Position numbers and translations under genes: made by a program | Assembly: GCA_000437275.1 (NCBI GenBank) | Contig: FR899689.1 | Location: 1-46,573 of the forward strand | Source: Clostridium sp. CAG:411 | GTDB lineage: Bacteria; Bacillota; Clostridia; Lachnospirales; Lachnospiraceae | Direction: 5' to 3' | DNA length: 46,573 nt | The notes under the pieces: model-generated | What the model saw: only the letters and a program-made list of their open reading frames with translations | Database searches by the model: none | What the model was told of the DNA's origin: nothing | Part shown: one piece after another, positions 33,850 through 43,133 of the stretch | Layout of the letters: each line of letters begins with the position of its first letter | Numbering within the stretch: position 1 is the first letter of the stretch

Positions 33850-34275
33850 TTGTCAAAAACAAAAATTGTTGTACTCCAAAGAAAGGAATTGATCTATACT
33901 GGCATTCTAATCGGTCTTGGATTTCTTTTTATTCTTTTATTTGTATTCATGTTCCATGGAAAAGAAGAAAAGAAAGGAAAGGATACTGCCCAATATACTC
34001 CTGGTGTATATACGACCGAACTTTCTTTAAATGATACCCTTCTCAATGTTCAGGTTGTCGTAGATGAAAGTCATGTAAATTCTGTTTCTTTTGAAAACAT
34101 TGACGAAAGTGTATCTGCCATGTACCCATTATTGGAGCCTACCTTAACAGATATTGAAAAACAACTGTGCAATAATGTTGCCATTGAAAATATCTCAACG
34201 ACGGAGGACAATAAATACACGCAAACACTTTTGTTAGATGCAGTAAAAAAAGCTTTGTCAAAAGCGGAAAAATAA
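33850..34275 (+). CDS. Small membrane-anchored protein with a degenerate FMN-binding-like domain
   Basis: 141-residue protein starting at TTG, with AAGGAGG ten bases upstream. Residues 1-12 are basic, followed by one membrane helix (about 13-36), then an extracytoplasmic domain. That domain has the opening YTPGVYTTELSLND, the LNVQVVVDESHVNSVSF strand pair and the ending LLLDAVKKALSKA. These match the layout of RnfG/FMN-bind (PF04205) domains. However, the S-G-A-T-x-T-S flavinylation motif expected before the final helix is replaced by STTEDNKYTQT, so covalent FMN attachment is unlikely. It may be a non-flavinylated paralogue. A terminator follows after about 75 bases, so it is probably monocistronic. 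Confidence 0.6.
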   Translation: MSKTKIVVLQRKELIYTGILIGLGFLFILLFVFMFHGKEEKKGKDTAQYTPGVYTTELSLNDTLLNVQVVVDESHVNSVSFENIDESVSAMYPLLEPTLTDIEKQLCNNVAIENISTTEDNKYTQTLLLDAVKKALSKAEK

Positions 34276-34348
34276 TCTTCTTTTCCTTGTTTTCATTTTT
34301 GACATCTCTGTCTATCCATGATACTATAAAGAAGGTTCTTTTGATTCT

Positions 34349-34376
34349 GGTACCTATTTTTAATAGGTACCTTTTT
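34349..34376 (+). terminator. Rho-independent terminator
   Basis: A perfect GGTACCTATT/AATAGGTACC stem with a 3-base loop is followed by TTTTT on plus. It ends the transcript of the FMN-binding-like gene, only 40 bases before the next gene. Confidence 0.88.
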
Positions 34377-34416
34377 ATCTACTATCAAACAAAAATACTT
34401 AATGGAGGAAAATTCT

Positions 34417-35721
34417 ATGCTAATTAACGTAATATCATCTGTCATAATCTGGGGATTATTTCTTGTATGTGGTATTCAAATTTTAGTTGAAAGTGGTCTC
34501 TTACCAACTCTTTCATCTAAACTTTCTTTTCTTGGTAGAAAACAAGTCACTTATCCAACCTATCAGCCAACCAAACTTGATTTTGTAAAGATTTTCTTCT
34601 TTGCGGCGGGATTTCGTATACTCATTCTTCTATTTAGTTATCTTATGCTTTTTTTCTTCAATGCAAATGAGAATGGCTATGCATTTGGAAATGTAGTCGA
34701 GCAGTGGCTTAAATGGGATGCAAATAACTATATCCGTATTGCCACAGTAGGCTATGAAGGCTATCAAACAGAGGGCATGTATTCAACTCTCGTATTTTTT
34801 CCTTTATATGCTTGGCTTATTCGCTTTTTCCTACTCTTTATTGCAAATGAAGGAATTGCAGCATTAGCAGCCTCTTATCTTTGTTTTATTGCAGGCTGTA
34901 TTTACTTGTTCGGTTTTGTATCGCTGGAATACGGAAAAACCATTGCTTGGAAAACGATCATTCTGATTTCCATTTTTCCTTTTTCCTTCTTTCTTGGTGG
35001 TATGATGCCTGAAAGTACCTTCTTTTTTATGAGTGCTGCTTGCTTTTACTATATTAAGAAGCATAAATGGCCTCTTGCTGCACTTTTTGGTTTTCTTACA
35101 ACACTTTCACGTATGCAGGGAATCCTTTTAATCATACCTGCAACAATCGAGTGGCTTGCATATTATAAACCACTTGTTCTTTTAAAAGAGAAAAAGGTAG
35201 TATCCTTTATCAAATTGTTTGCAACAAAGCTTTTGTGGATGTGTCTTATGATTTTTGGTCCACTTATCTATTTATGGGAAAATTACCGAGTGACGGGAGA
35301 TCCTTTTAAGTTTTTAGAATATCAGCAGGCAATCTGGGGACAACATGCACAATATTTCGGAACTACGATAAAAAATATTTGGAATTTAGCTATGACAAAT
35401 TCCTGTGTGGATTTTACAAAAATTGCAATTTGGATTCCTGAATTAGTTTTATTCTTTTTCACCTGTATCGTTTTGATTTACGGTGTTCGTAAACATAAGC
35501 CACAATACACCTGCTTTTTACTGTTGTATTTGGTTATGAATTATATGCCAAGTTGGCTTTTAAGTGCTGGCAGATATATGACAGTTGCTTTGCCACTTTA
35601 CTTTATCCTGGCAGAGTTTTTAGATAAAAAGCCAAAGCTTTGGACTGGTGTAGTTATCATCTTTTCCATGCTCTTTACCTGCTATATGTGGGCATTTCTA
35701 TGCTGGAAGCAAGTATTCTAA
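34417..35721 (+). CDS. PIG-V-type membrane mannosyltransferase-like protein (GT-C fold)
   Basis: Polytopic membrane protein of 434 residues; the start at ATG 34417 has GGAGG eight bases upstream. Many hydrophobic helices flank an extracytoplasmic loop with KWDANNYIRIATVGYEGY. This resembles the W-D-x-x-x-Y-x-x-I-A-x-x-G-Y signature of the PIG-V/GPI-mannosyltransferase-II-like family, and its Asp is the expected catalytic base. LVFFPLYAWLIRF and LAALFGFLTTLSRMQGIL are also family-like. Bacterial members use polyprenyl-phosphate sugars to glycosylate proteins or surface polymers. The donor and acceptor are unknown here. It is followed after 52 bases by a second GT-C-like gene on the same strand. 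Confidence 0.72.
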   Translation: MLINVISSVIIWGLFLVCGIQILVESGLLPTLSSKLSFLGRKQVTYPTYQPTKLDFVKIFFFAAGFRILILLFSYLMLFFFNANENGYAFGNVVEQWLKWDANNYIRIATVGYEGYQTEGMYSTLVFFPLYAWLIRFFLLFIANEGIAALAASYLCFIAGCIYLFGFVSLEYGKTIAWKTIILISIFPFSFFLGGMMPESTFFFMSAACFYYIKKHKWPLAALFGFLTTLSRMQGILLIIPATIEWLAYYKPLVLLKEKKVVSFIKLFATKLLWMCLMIFGPLIYLWENYRVTGDPFKFLEYQQAIWGQHAQYFGTTIKNIWNLAMTNSCVDFTKIAIWIPELVLFFFTCIVLIYGVRKHKPQYTCFLLLYLVMNYMPSWLLSAGRYMTVALPLYFILAEFLDKKPKLWTGVVIIFSMLFTCYMWAFLCWKQVF

Positions 35722-35773
35722 CCCTCCTGCCAAATACTTTGACATTTTTACAAATTAGAAAGGAGCATTAATC

Positions 35774-37153
35774 ATGAACAATCAACAAAAACGAATCCAA
35801 CAAACGATGGACCTTCTGGGTGTTCTACTCATTATCCTGGCAGTACATTTTGTTGTTGGTGCTTTTAATGGAAAATGGCCCTGGTCAGGAAATGCCTACA
35901 ATTCCTACCTACTTCAAGCAGAATCATGGCTACAAGGCAGACTAGATTTGGGACAAAATTATGAATATTTGGAATTAGCCATTTTTAACAATAAATTCTA
36001 TGTAAGCTTTCCTCCCTTTCCTTCTTATGTCTTACTTCCCTTTGTTGCAATCTTAGGGAGACAAACACCAGAAGGATGGATTGCCTTCTTTTCCATGCTT
36101 TTAGGTGCCTTTTATGCCTTACGCATTGCTTGGAAATATTTAGGTTGTGGTGCCAAGGCTGTCTTTTGGACAAGCTTTTTATACATAGGAACAAATGTAT
36201 TATATATTACACTGGATGCAGGTGTTTGGTTTATTGCACAAAATTTTGCACTGACCTTATCTCTTATGGCAATCTTTTATGCCCTTGAAAATAAAGGTGG
36301 GTTCAGTCTGTTTTTTTGGGGATGTTCCGTTGGATGTCGACCACTCCAGATTGTATATTTCCCAATTTTATTTTATATCTTATATAAAAATTTAAAGAAA
36401 GAAAAACCAGAACGCACTTTATTATCCATGATAAAAGAAAAATATTATTGGGCAATTCCTGTACTGTTAATTGCCTTATCCTATATGATTTTAAACTATG
36501 CACGTTTTGGCAATCCAATAGAGTTTGGACATAATTATCTTCCAGAATTTACCCGTGAAAAGAACGGACAATTCCACCCAAGCTATATTGCCAATAACTT
36601 AAAAAGCCTGTTCCGCCTTCCAACAAAGGGCGAAAATGGATTACTCAATTTTTACAAATTTGATGGAAATTGTATCTTTTTGGTAATTCCATTATTTGTA
36701 TCATATCTGATTTATTGGATTAGAAGTTGGATACAAAAGCAACAGATTAGTTTTATTTTTACCTTTGTTCTTCCAGCAATCATCATCCTTCATATCGTAG
36801 GATTATGTGCACACAGAACTATGGGAGGGTTTCATTTTGGACATCGCTATATCAATGATGTATTGCCTTATTTATATTGGAGTATTCTTGTATTTGCAGG
36901 AGGCAAGGAAAAGAAACCAATACCAGTACCAAAAGAGGATACGATGCTAAATCTGGAGGAAAGTGATGAAACCATAGAACCAATCGTTACAGAAAACAAT
37001 ATGGATACCCCATCTGATGTTAGTTCTACAGATAAGCCAGAAATTGATGCACCACTAGCAGACTACACTTATCCACTACATATGGCTTTGTGTGCATTGG
37101 GACTTGCCCTCAATGTAGTTGGTACTATTGCTGTAAATATGGGTTGGGTATAA
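35774..37153 (+). CDS. GT-C-type membrane glycosyltransferase-like protein
   Basis: 459-residue polytopic membrane protein with about ten hydrophobic segments. The first loop has YNSYLLQAESWLQGRLDLG and a following FYVSFPPFPSYVLLP, a pattern seen in uncharacterised GT39/PMT-like proteins. A later loop carries FHFGHRYINDVLPYLYW, a candidate substrate-binding region. Near the C-terminus is a hydrophilic Glu/Asp/Thr-rich stretch of about 50 residues, before a last membrane helix. The start has AAGGAG eight bases upstream. With the PIG-V-like gene it forms a two-gene unit ending at a bidirectional terminator. The exact sugar and target are unknown. Confidence 0.65.
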   Translation: MNNQQKRIQQTMDLLGVLLIILAVHFVVGAFNGKWPWSGNAYNSYLLQAESWLQGRLDLGQNYEYLELAIFNNKFYVSFPPFPSYVLLPFVAILGRQTPEGWIAFFSMLLGAFYALRIAWKYLGCGAKAVFWTSFLYIGTNVLYITLDAGVWFIAQNFALTLSLMAIFYALENKGGFSLFFWGCSVGCRPLQIVYFPILFYILYKNLKKEKPERTLLSMIKEKYYWAIPVLLIALSYMILNYARFGNPIEFGHNYLPEFTREKNGQFHPSYIANNLKSLFRLPTKGENGLLNFYKFDGNCIFLVIPLFVSYLIYWIRSWIQKQQISFIFTFVLPAIIILHIVGLCAHRTMGGFHFGHRYINDVLPYLYWSILVFAGGKEKKPIPVPKEDTMLNLEESDETIEPIVTENNMDTPSDVSSTDKPEIDAPLADYTYPLHMALCALGLALNVVGTIAVNMGWV

Positions 37154-37175
37154 ACTACAATAACATTTAACATAT

Positions 37176-37240
37176 AAAAAAGGATTGCCAATTTTGTGTT
37201 TTCGTTATCACTAACTTTACACAATCTGGCAATCCTTTTT
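37176..37240. terminator. Bidirectional terminator between convergent GT-C genes
   Basis: AAAAAGGATTGCCA and TGGCAATCCTTTTT form a 14-bp perfect stem around a loop of about 37 bases. T-runs on both strands serve the plus-strand pair and the minus-strand 718-residue gene. Confidence 0.85.
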
Positions 37241-37298
37241 CAATCGTTAAACACATTACATGTGCTTATATCCTACTATTTTCATTTTCTATTTTTTC

Positions 37299-39455
37299 TT
37301 ATTTAATCTTATATAGCTGCACATCATTCTGACTAAATACACACTCACCCATAGATTGGATAGAAGCCTCATCTACGCTAAAGGAACTTCTCTCATCGGG
37401 TCCAATTAAAACATAAGAAACATTGTATTCGTCAAATAAATTCTGGCACTGAAGCGGTGTTGTGTACATTTGTCCAACCTGTGCTTCTCTTTCCTGATAA
37501 TTCAATCCATGATAATACAAAAAGGTTCCTGCACCACACACAATATTTCTTCCTGTTAAGGATGCTACTGCGTTGTTATGTCTGCAATTCGTCAAAATAA
37601 CCGCATCCGCTTTTACATTTTTCTCAATATAGTCGCATAAAGAAACTTGATCTGCACTATACAGTTCATATTCCTCTCCAGAAACATACTCTCTTCCCAT
37701 AGTCAGGATACCAGATGTTGTACAAACTGCAATTACAACAATTGCACAGCAAATTGCTCCGAGCTTTTTATAGCTATAAATATGCTTAAAAATGTCTACA
37801 AGGAAATCTGCACATAAGAACAACAGTAACATATATCCTACATAAAGAAGCTTATTGTTGTCGTATACATTTGGCTGAAATACCATAAATTCAGCAATCG
37901 ACCAGATAAGCAACGCTGGTGCTGCCATAAAGAATTTACGCTTTTTCGCATAAATTAACGCTGGTATGGCAACCAAAGCAGTTAAACCGATATTTTTAAT
38001 ATAAAACCAGATATATTGATCCTGCTCATTTGCCCAGTTAAAAGATCCTCGAAGGGATTCTCCACTTCCTACCTGCTGGAATGTCCAATTAAAGAGCTGT
38101 GGTAATGCAAGAACAAGTACAATACACAACAACACTCCCCAAGTTTGAAATAATTCTTTCCATTTTCCCTGTTTGCAAACTTTATAGAGATAATAAATAA
38201 TGATAGCCACTGCAACCAATACAATAAGACCAACCATAACAAAACCGGTCTTTTTAATATGATCCTTAAATGGTGTACATATTTGAAGCAAACTCATCAA
38301 CACAAGACCACCAGGGACTAAATACTTGGCAATTCGATTTTGTGGCTCCATATTTCCGCCTGCCATCTCATACATATACCCAGTAACCCATACAACACAA
38401 ACCATAGCTAATGCTAGGAAGGAGTGGGTATGTATAAGTGGAAGTGCGCCTCCAAATACAGCAACTAATACAAAGTATCTCACATTCTTCTCTTCCATCG
38501 CCCTATACAATAACGCTAATGTTCCAAATAAAACTGCCCAACCAAACAAGGTAGCTCTTTGTGGCAGTAACATATCCACAATCACATTGGACCAACGTAC
38601 GTTATTATCCACCAAGTTCGTTGGTGTTGTATAGAAGCCTGAAAAAATACGGGTAAAATTTTCTTTGTTATTCATAACCATATCAAGGAAGTAAATAAAT
38701 CCAAAACCACCATTAAAAAAGAAGCAAAACCAAGCTACCAATGATTTTATTTTATCTTTTAAAACAACTTTTCCTAAGCAATAAAATCCCAAAAATACTT
38801 GCAAAATTGCAATTAACATTGGAAGTATATATGCAATTCGTAAAGAACTTCCAAACACATACACACTGGAAGAAATGCTATCACACAAAAATGGATATGC
38901 AAGTTTTACTCCTGGCAAAATAGAATAATCCGGTGGGAAATTCTTTTGATTTGCAATACTTGTTATAAATCCCAGATGCATATTCATATCACCGTATGTA
39001 CATTGTCCTGTTCGGATTTCTCCATTACTTTCCGGTACAATCGTATGGGACATTAAAAGCACCACAAAAAACAAAAAGGTTACTCCCATCAAAATCCAAT
39101 ACACAGGAGCTTCTTTTATTTCCAGACCAAAGGCTTCAACACTAGCAGAAACACCGTCACCCTTTTGATTCTCTCCAAAAACAACCTGCTTTGGTTTCTT
39201 TAAAAACATAACAACCACAAACAGCAAAATGAAAATTCCAAGTCCTACACAATGACTCAACACTGTGAAGCCCATAACAAGAGATGTCAGTGTTGGTAAC
39301 CAATGTAACGCCACACTTCCTGTAATACTTCCTATCAGTAATTGAAACTCTTTTCGTTCCTTTTTCAGGAATAATCCTGCAAATAAAACACCTAAAATCT
39401 GATACAGGAAAAAGTAGCTAATCCCGACTACATTCCCTATCATCGAACCTTCCAT
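37299..39455 (-). CDS. Large multi-pass membrane protein, probable GT-C glycosyltransferase
   Basis: 718-residue membrane protein with at least a dozen hydrophobic helices. A long loop after the third to fifth helix holds TYGDMNMHLGFITSIANQ and LPGVKLAYPFLCDSISS, which contains an acidic-His motif of the sort found in GT-C first loops. The C-terminal soluble part of about 110 residues includes YNVSYVLIGPDERSSF, TNCRHNNAVASLTGR and a terminal VQLYKI. This matches the extracytoplasmic tail of many oligosaccharyl- or glycosyl-transferase-like proteins. The family name is not recognised with confidence. The start has GGAGG seven bases upstream. It converges on the plus-strand GT-C pair, suggesting a cell-surface glycosylation locus. 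Confidence 0.65.
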   Translation of the reverse strand: MEGSMIGNVVGISYFFLYQILGVLFAGLFLKKERKEFQLLIGSITGSVALHWLPTLTSLVMGFTVLSHCVGLGIFILLFVVVMFLKKPKQVVFGENQKGDGVSASVEAFGLEIKEAPVYWILMGVTFLFFVVLLMSHTIVPESNGEIRTGQCTYGDMNMHLGFITSIANQKNFPPDYSILPGVKLAYPFLCDSISSSVYVFGSSLRIAYILPMLIAILQVFLGFYCLGKVVLKDKIKSLVAWFCFFFNGGFGFIYFLDMVMNNKENFTRIFSGFYTTPTNLVDNNVRWSNVIVDMLLPQRATLFGWAVLFGTLALLYRAMEEKNVRYFVLVAVFGGALPLIHTHSFLALAMVCVVWVTGYMYEMAGGNMEPQNRIAKYLVPGGLVLMSLLQICTPFKDHIKKTGFVMVGLIVLVAVAIIIYYLYKVCKQGKWKELFQTWGVLLCIVLVLALPQLFNWTFQQVGSGESLRGSFNWANEQDQYIWFYIKNIGLTALVAIPALIYAKKRKFFMAAPALLIWSIAEFMVFQPNVYDNNKLLYVGYMLLLFLCADFLVDIFKHIYSYKKLGAICCAIVVIAVCTTSGILTMGREYVSGEEYELYSADQVSLCDYIEKNVKADAVILTNCRHNNAVASLTGRNIVCGAGTFLYYHGLNYQEREAQVGQMYTTPLQCQNLFDEYNVSYVLIGPDERSSFSVDEASIQSMGECVFSQNDVQLYKIK

Positions 39456-39627
39456 GTTACATCCTCCATTCTTTTTCTGTTACTCTTTTATGTATCAAAT
39501 TTTTATTTGATCGCATATCCTATGTAGCTGTTTCTACGAAACTTCCTACGCAAAACCACATATTTATGCATTGTAACTATAGTATACACAAGTATGCTGA
39601 ATTTTTCTACAAAATGGAAGTATTTTG

Positions 39628-39656
39628 TTTACCTATTTTATTTTTTATGATAAAAT
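39628..39656 (+). promoter_or_regulatory. Promoter of the diguanylate cyclase gene
   Basis: TTTACC (39628-39633), 17 bases, then TAAAAT (39651-39656) preceded by TGA gives an extended -10. The implied transcript start near 39663 lies before the chosen start codon but after the first in-frame ATG at 39625. This supports the downstream start. Confidence 0.6.
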
Positions 39657-39732
39657 AGAAAAAGCAATATGGAAAATTATGTATTTTATTGCGCATATTC
39701 ACAATAATGCAAATAGAGGGGGAGTTCGGTTT

Positions 39733-42700
39733 ATGGCATACAATGTCTATATCCAGCAAATGATAGAAAACTTTATAAAAACGCTGTCAAAGCCAGTTTT
39801 AGTGATTAAACATTATAATGTTCAGCAACCGAGCAAATCCGACTTTTTAAAATTACTTCCTAATGATACGGATGCATCCTGTGTCTATCACGAATACCAG
39901 CCTGATTCTTTATACGAAGCTTACGAACCATTTTTAGACTGGATTCGTCTTTTTTATGTTAATTTTTATCAGGATCATATGTCTCTGGAACACTTTCTGA
40001 AAACATGCCACATTTATTCGCTGCATAGAGAAATTTTTTCCAGCTACATTCAAACCGGTACTTGTACCCGTACCGAAGAAATCATGTATACAGAATTGAA
40101 TTTCGAACGAAGCAATTTCTTTACGGATATTATTCACATATTTGAATATATCGCTTCTGAACACAAGCTTGTTTTGATTCTATCTGCTTTTCACTTGGCA
40201 CCACTTTCCAGTGTTTCCATTTTATTGCCCATTTTAAAAAAACGGATTCCTAATCTGTATTTTATACTTATTTATAATGATGCATATTATCCAAAACCAT
40301 ATATTGAAACCGAGTGGAATCGTTTACTTTCTTATATCAAAGAAACTACAATTCCTCTGGAGCTTGATACTTTTAAAAGTGACACAATTATGCATTCCTC
40401 CGAAGATTATGTCTTTGATACCACACATACCTTCCAGAATATTACGCATTTATACAATATGTACCACACACTTGCGTTGGAGGATTTGAAATATTATATC
40501 GTTGATATTTATAACAAGATTGAACATAATCCAAGTATTCTCCCTGAAGAGGATGCCTATAAGATATTAAAACTCTATACGTTATTAAGTCTTTGTCAAG
40601 ACGATACAGAAGCGGCAATTTTGTCATGCAAATTAATTACAAATTTAAGTATTTACGTCACTTCTCCTCAGGTAGCCTACGACTATAATTACCTTTCCAT
40701 TAAAACACAGTTTTCTTCTGGTCATATGGAAATTATTCGTAATTCCTATCTGAATTGTATTTCAATCGCAGAACAATATGGGGATGATTTTTCTGTTTTT
40801 CGTGCCAACTTAATTTATTGCATGGCACAATTTGGAGGTTGGAAGGATTTATTTTTATGCGATTTCCGTATTCCAATCCCTTATGAATTGGTCGAACAGT
40901 GTAAAACTTACAAATTTTTTAATCATCTGGCATATTTATACACTATGGGATTTGAAAACGACAAGGACACCATTCGAGCGATTGCAGAAGGCAGAGAAAA
41001 CTCTGTTTATTTTACAAAAGGTGTGCAACTGGCAAAGGCAATTGGCAATACTGACTTTTTAATGCTGGCATACATGAAAAACATCATACTGTACTCCGAT
41101 GCAGGTTTTCATGAATATGTATATCAAATGCACAAAAAACGGATCGACACCGTCAACAGCTCTGATAAAGTCCTACAGGCACATATGTTTCTAGGTATTG
41201 GCTATAACTGTACCATTCTTGAAAAATATACAAAAGCGGATTACTATTTCCGAAATGCTCTACACAATCTTGCCAACGAATGCAAGGCGGATGATTGTAT
41301 GGATGCACTATACAATATCAGTATGAACTATTTTGTGGTAGAGGATTATGAAGCTGTCATTCCTTGTATTGATATTTTACAAAAAATGCTCGCTTCTTTA
41401 GACTATCAACACCTTATGGTATGTAGTTCTGCAAAACTTTATGGTATGCTTGCACTGTCCTATTTTCACTTGCAGGATTACTATAATACCCATCATTTCC
41501 TTGGGATTATGGAACTTAACATGAGCCAATTTTTAGAAGAGGATGAAGAAACGGACTACACCTATTGGGAAGAAGAATTATTTTTGTATCACTATATAAA
41601 AGCTCTCTTATATGAACATGAAAATAATTTTACGGCTTGCCAGAAGGAACTTACACTTTCACACAAGTTTTTATGGATGTTGCCTGGAACTATTTTTTAT
41701 ACTTACTCTCTTTATACCGTTGCACAGGCAAACTTATATGAAAAATGCGGTAATTTAGAAGCACGTACTGCCCTATTTGAAAACGCCATTACTTATTACA
41801 AAAGGGAGGGCTTTTTTCAATGTGCAAAAAAACTAATCGCTATTCAAAATGGAAACACTCCAAGTAAAGTAGTTATTCCATTCAATGAACCTGATTTATG
41901 GTTTGATAAATTATTAACACTTGCCAATTATGAAGGCACAAAAAATAAACTAAAATATCGTGAAAAGGACATTGCCTTTCTGACAATCTGGCAGGAAAAT
42001 TTGAATCGTGCAGAAAGCGACATAAATACATTGGTGGAAAACGCCATTACCATCATGCAAAAAAGCTACAGTCTCAGCGATGCTATTATGCTAAAGCAGG
42101 ACAAAGATACTTCATGTGTTCTATTTAACAACAGTAATATTAGTCTATCCGAACACCAAATGCATAATATTTTCCGCTTTTTCCGACAGTATAAACGTGG
42201 CTTTTTAACCAATCGTACCGATAAAAACTTTTTACAGTTTATGCCGATTATTGAACTTTTCGGGAAAAATCGTGTGGTAACAATGTTAGGCATCCCAATT
42301 TCAAATGGGGATGTCGAATATGTCTTACTTTCTCACGTAAATGCACAACGAAATTTTAAAAACAATCGTACACCACTTACGGATGAAAATTTAGTAACAC
42401 TGAAATTTGCTTATAGTCAGCTTATTGATGCCATTAAACAAATAAAGTCTAATATTATGATTCGCAAAATGAACGAAACTTTAGAGCGGGTTTCTATGAC
42501 GGATTATTTAACTGGTCTGTATAACAGACATGGCCTTAGTGATATTATTGCTAATAAGCTTAGTCAGATGCAAGGTAGAACCATTCTAATCCTTTATATT
42601 GATTTAGATAACTTTAAATATTATAACGATACTTTTGGACATGATATTGGTGATTTTCTTCTGGTACATTTTTCAAATCTTTTTACCTCGCTCGTTGGTA

Positions 42701-43032
42701 AAGATGGTTATACAATCCGCTATGGCGGTGACGAATTTGTCATGGTTCTTCCAGACAAAACAGAAGCTTATGGACTGAATTTGTCAAATCAGATTTTTGC
42801 GCAAATACAAGATGGTTGTAAGGCTGCCATTTCAGAGCAGTTACAAAAAGAAATTGAAATTCCAGAAAACAAACGTCTTTCCTGCTCCATCGGTATTACA
42901 GAATACAGCGGCACTACACAGGCAGATATTGAACACGCTCTGACCCACGCAGATGAGGCCTTGTATTTTATCAAACACAATTCCAAGGGACATGCTATCA
43001 CCTGGTCGAAATTGCAGGATTTACCATTATAA
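39733..43032 (+). CDS. Large cytosolic GGDEF diguanylate cyclase with TPR-like sensor region
   Basis: About 1099 residues. ATG 39733 has GGGGGAG eight bases upstream and lies behind the promoter. There is no signal peptide or membrane helix. The N-terminal 250 residues or so resemble the ATPase-like front part of large transcriptional or adenylate-cyclase regulators, but without a clear Walker A. About 270-760 is helical, TPR-like (many Tyr/Leu/Ala helix pairs such as LGIGYNCTILEKYTKADYYF). A GAF-like segment follows, then the GGDEF domain with the intact catalytic motif RYGGDEF (998-1002) and DYLTGLYNRHG. It should make c-di-GMP from GTP. The inhibitory RxxD site is absent. No c-di-GMP phosphodiesterase or riboswitch is in the window. 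Confidence 0.85.
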   Translation: MAYNVYIQQMIENFIKTLSKPVLVIKHYNVQQPSKSDFLKLLPNDTDASCVYHEYQPDSLYEAYEPFLDWIRLFYVNFYQDHMSLEHFLKTCHIYSLHREIFSSYIQTGTCTRTEEIMYTELNFERSNFFTDIIHIFEYIASEHKLVLILSAFHLAPLSSVSILLPILKKRIPNLYFILIYNDAYYPKPYIETEWNRLLSYIKETTIPLELDTFKSDTIMHSSEDYVFDTTHTFQNITHLYNMYHTLALEDLKYYIVDIYNKIEHNPSILPEEDAYKILKLYTLLSLCQDDTEAAILSCKLITNLSIYVTSPQVAYDYNYLSIKTQFSSGHMEIIRNSYLNCISIAEQYGDDFSVFRANLIYCMAQFGGWKDLFLCDFRIPIPYELVEQCKTYKFFNHLAYLYTMGFENDKDTIRAIAEGRENSVYFTKGVQLAKAIGNTDFLMLAYMKNIILYSDAGFHEYVYQMHKKRIDTVNSSDKVLQAHMFLGIGYNCTILEKYTKADYYFRNALHNLANECKADDCMDALYNISMNYFVVEDYEAVIPCIDILQKMLASLDYQHLMVCSSAKLYGMLALSYFHLQDYYNTHHFLGIMELNMSQFLEEDEETDYTYWEEELFLYHYIKALLYEHENNFTACQKELTLSHKFLWMLPGTIFYTYSLYTVAQANLYEKCGNLEARTALFENAITYYKREGFFQCAKKLIAIQNGNTPSKVVIPFNEPDLWFDKLLTLANYEGTKNKLKYREKDIAFLTIWQENLNRAESDINTLVENAITIMQKSYSLSDAIMLKQDKDTSCVLFNNSNISLSEHQMHNIFRFFRQYKRGFLTNRTDKNFLQFMPIIELFGKNRVVTMLGIPISNGDVEYVLLSHVNAQRNFKNNRTPLTDENLVTLKFAYSQLIDAIKQIKSNIMIRKMNETLERVSMTDYLTGLYNRHGLSDIIANKLSQMQGRTILILYIDLDNFKYYNDTFGHDIGDFLLVHFSNLFTSLVGKDGYTIRYGGDEFVMVLPDKTEAYGLNLSNQIFAQIQDGCKAAISEQLQKEIEIPENKRLSCSIGITEYSGTTQADIEHALTHADEALYFIKHNSKGHAITWSKLQDLPL

Positions 43033-43060
43033 TATTTTAATACTACTCTTGCTCTTTTAT

Positions 43061-43118
43061 AAAAATACCGACCTCCAATCGTTAGATTTTGTTCTAATTT
43101 TTGGAAATCGGTATTTTT
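43061..43118. terminator. Bidirectional terminator between the GGDEF gene and dus
   Basis: AAAAATACCGA...TCCAA pairs with TTGGA...TCGGTATTTTT, giving a two-part stem with an internal bulge and T-runs on both strands. It lies between convergent genes. Confidence 0.85.
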
Positions 43119-43133
43119 ATAACCTTTTCTTTT

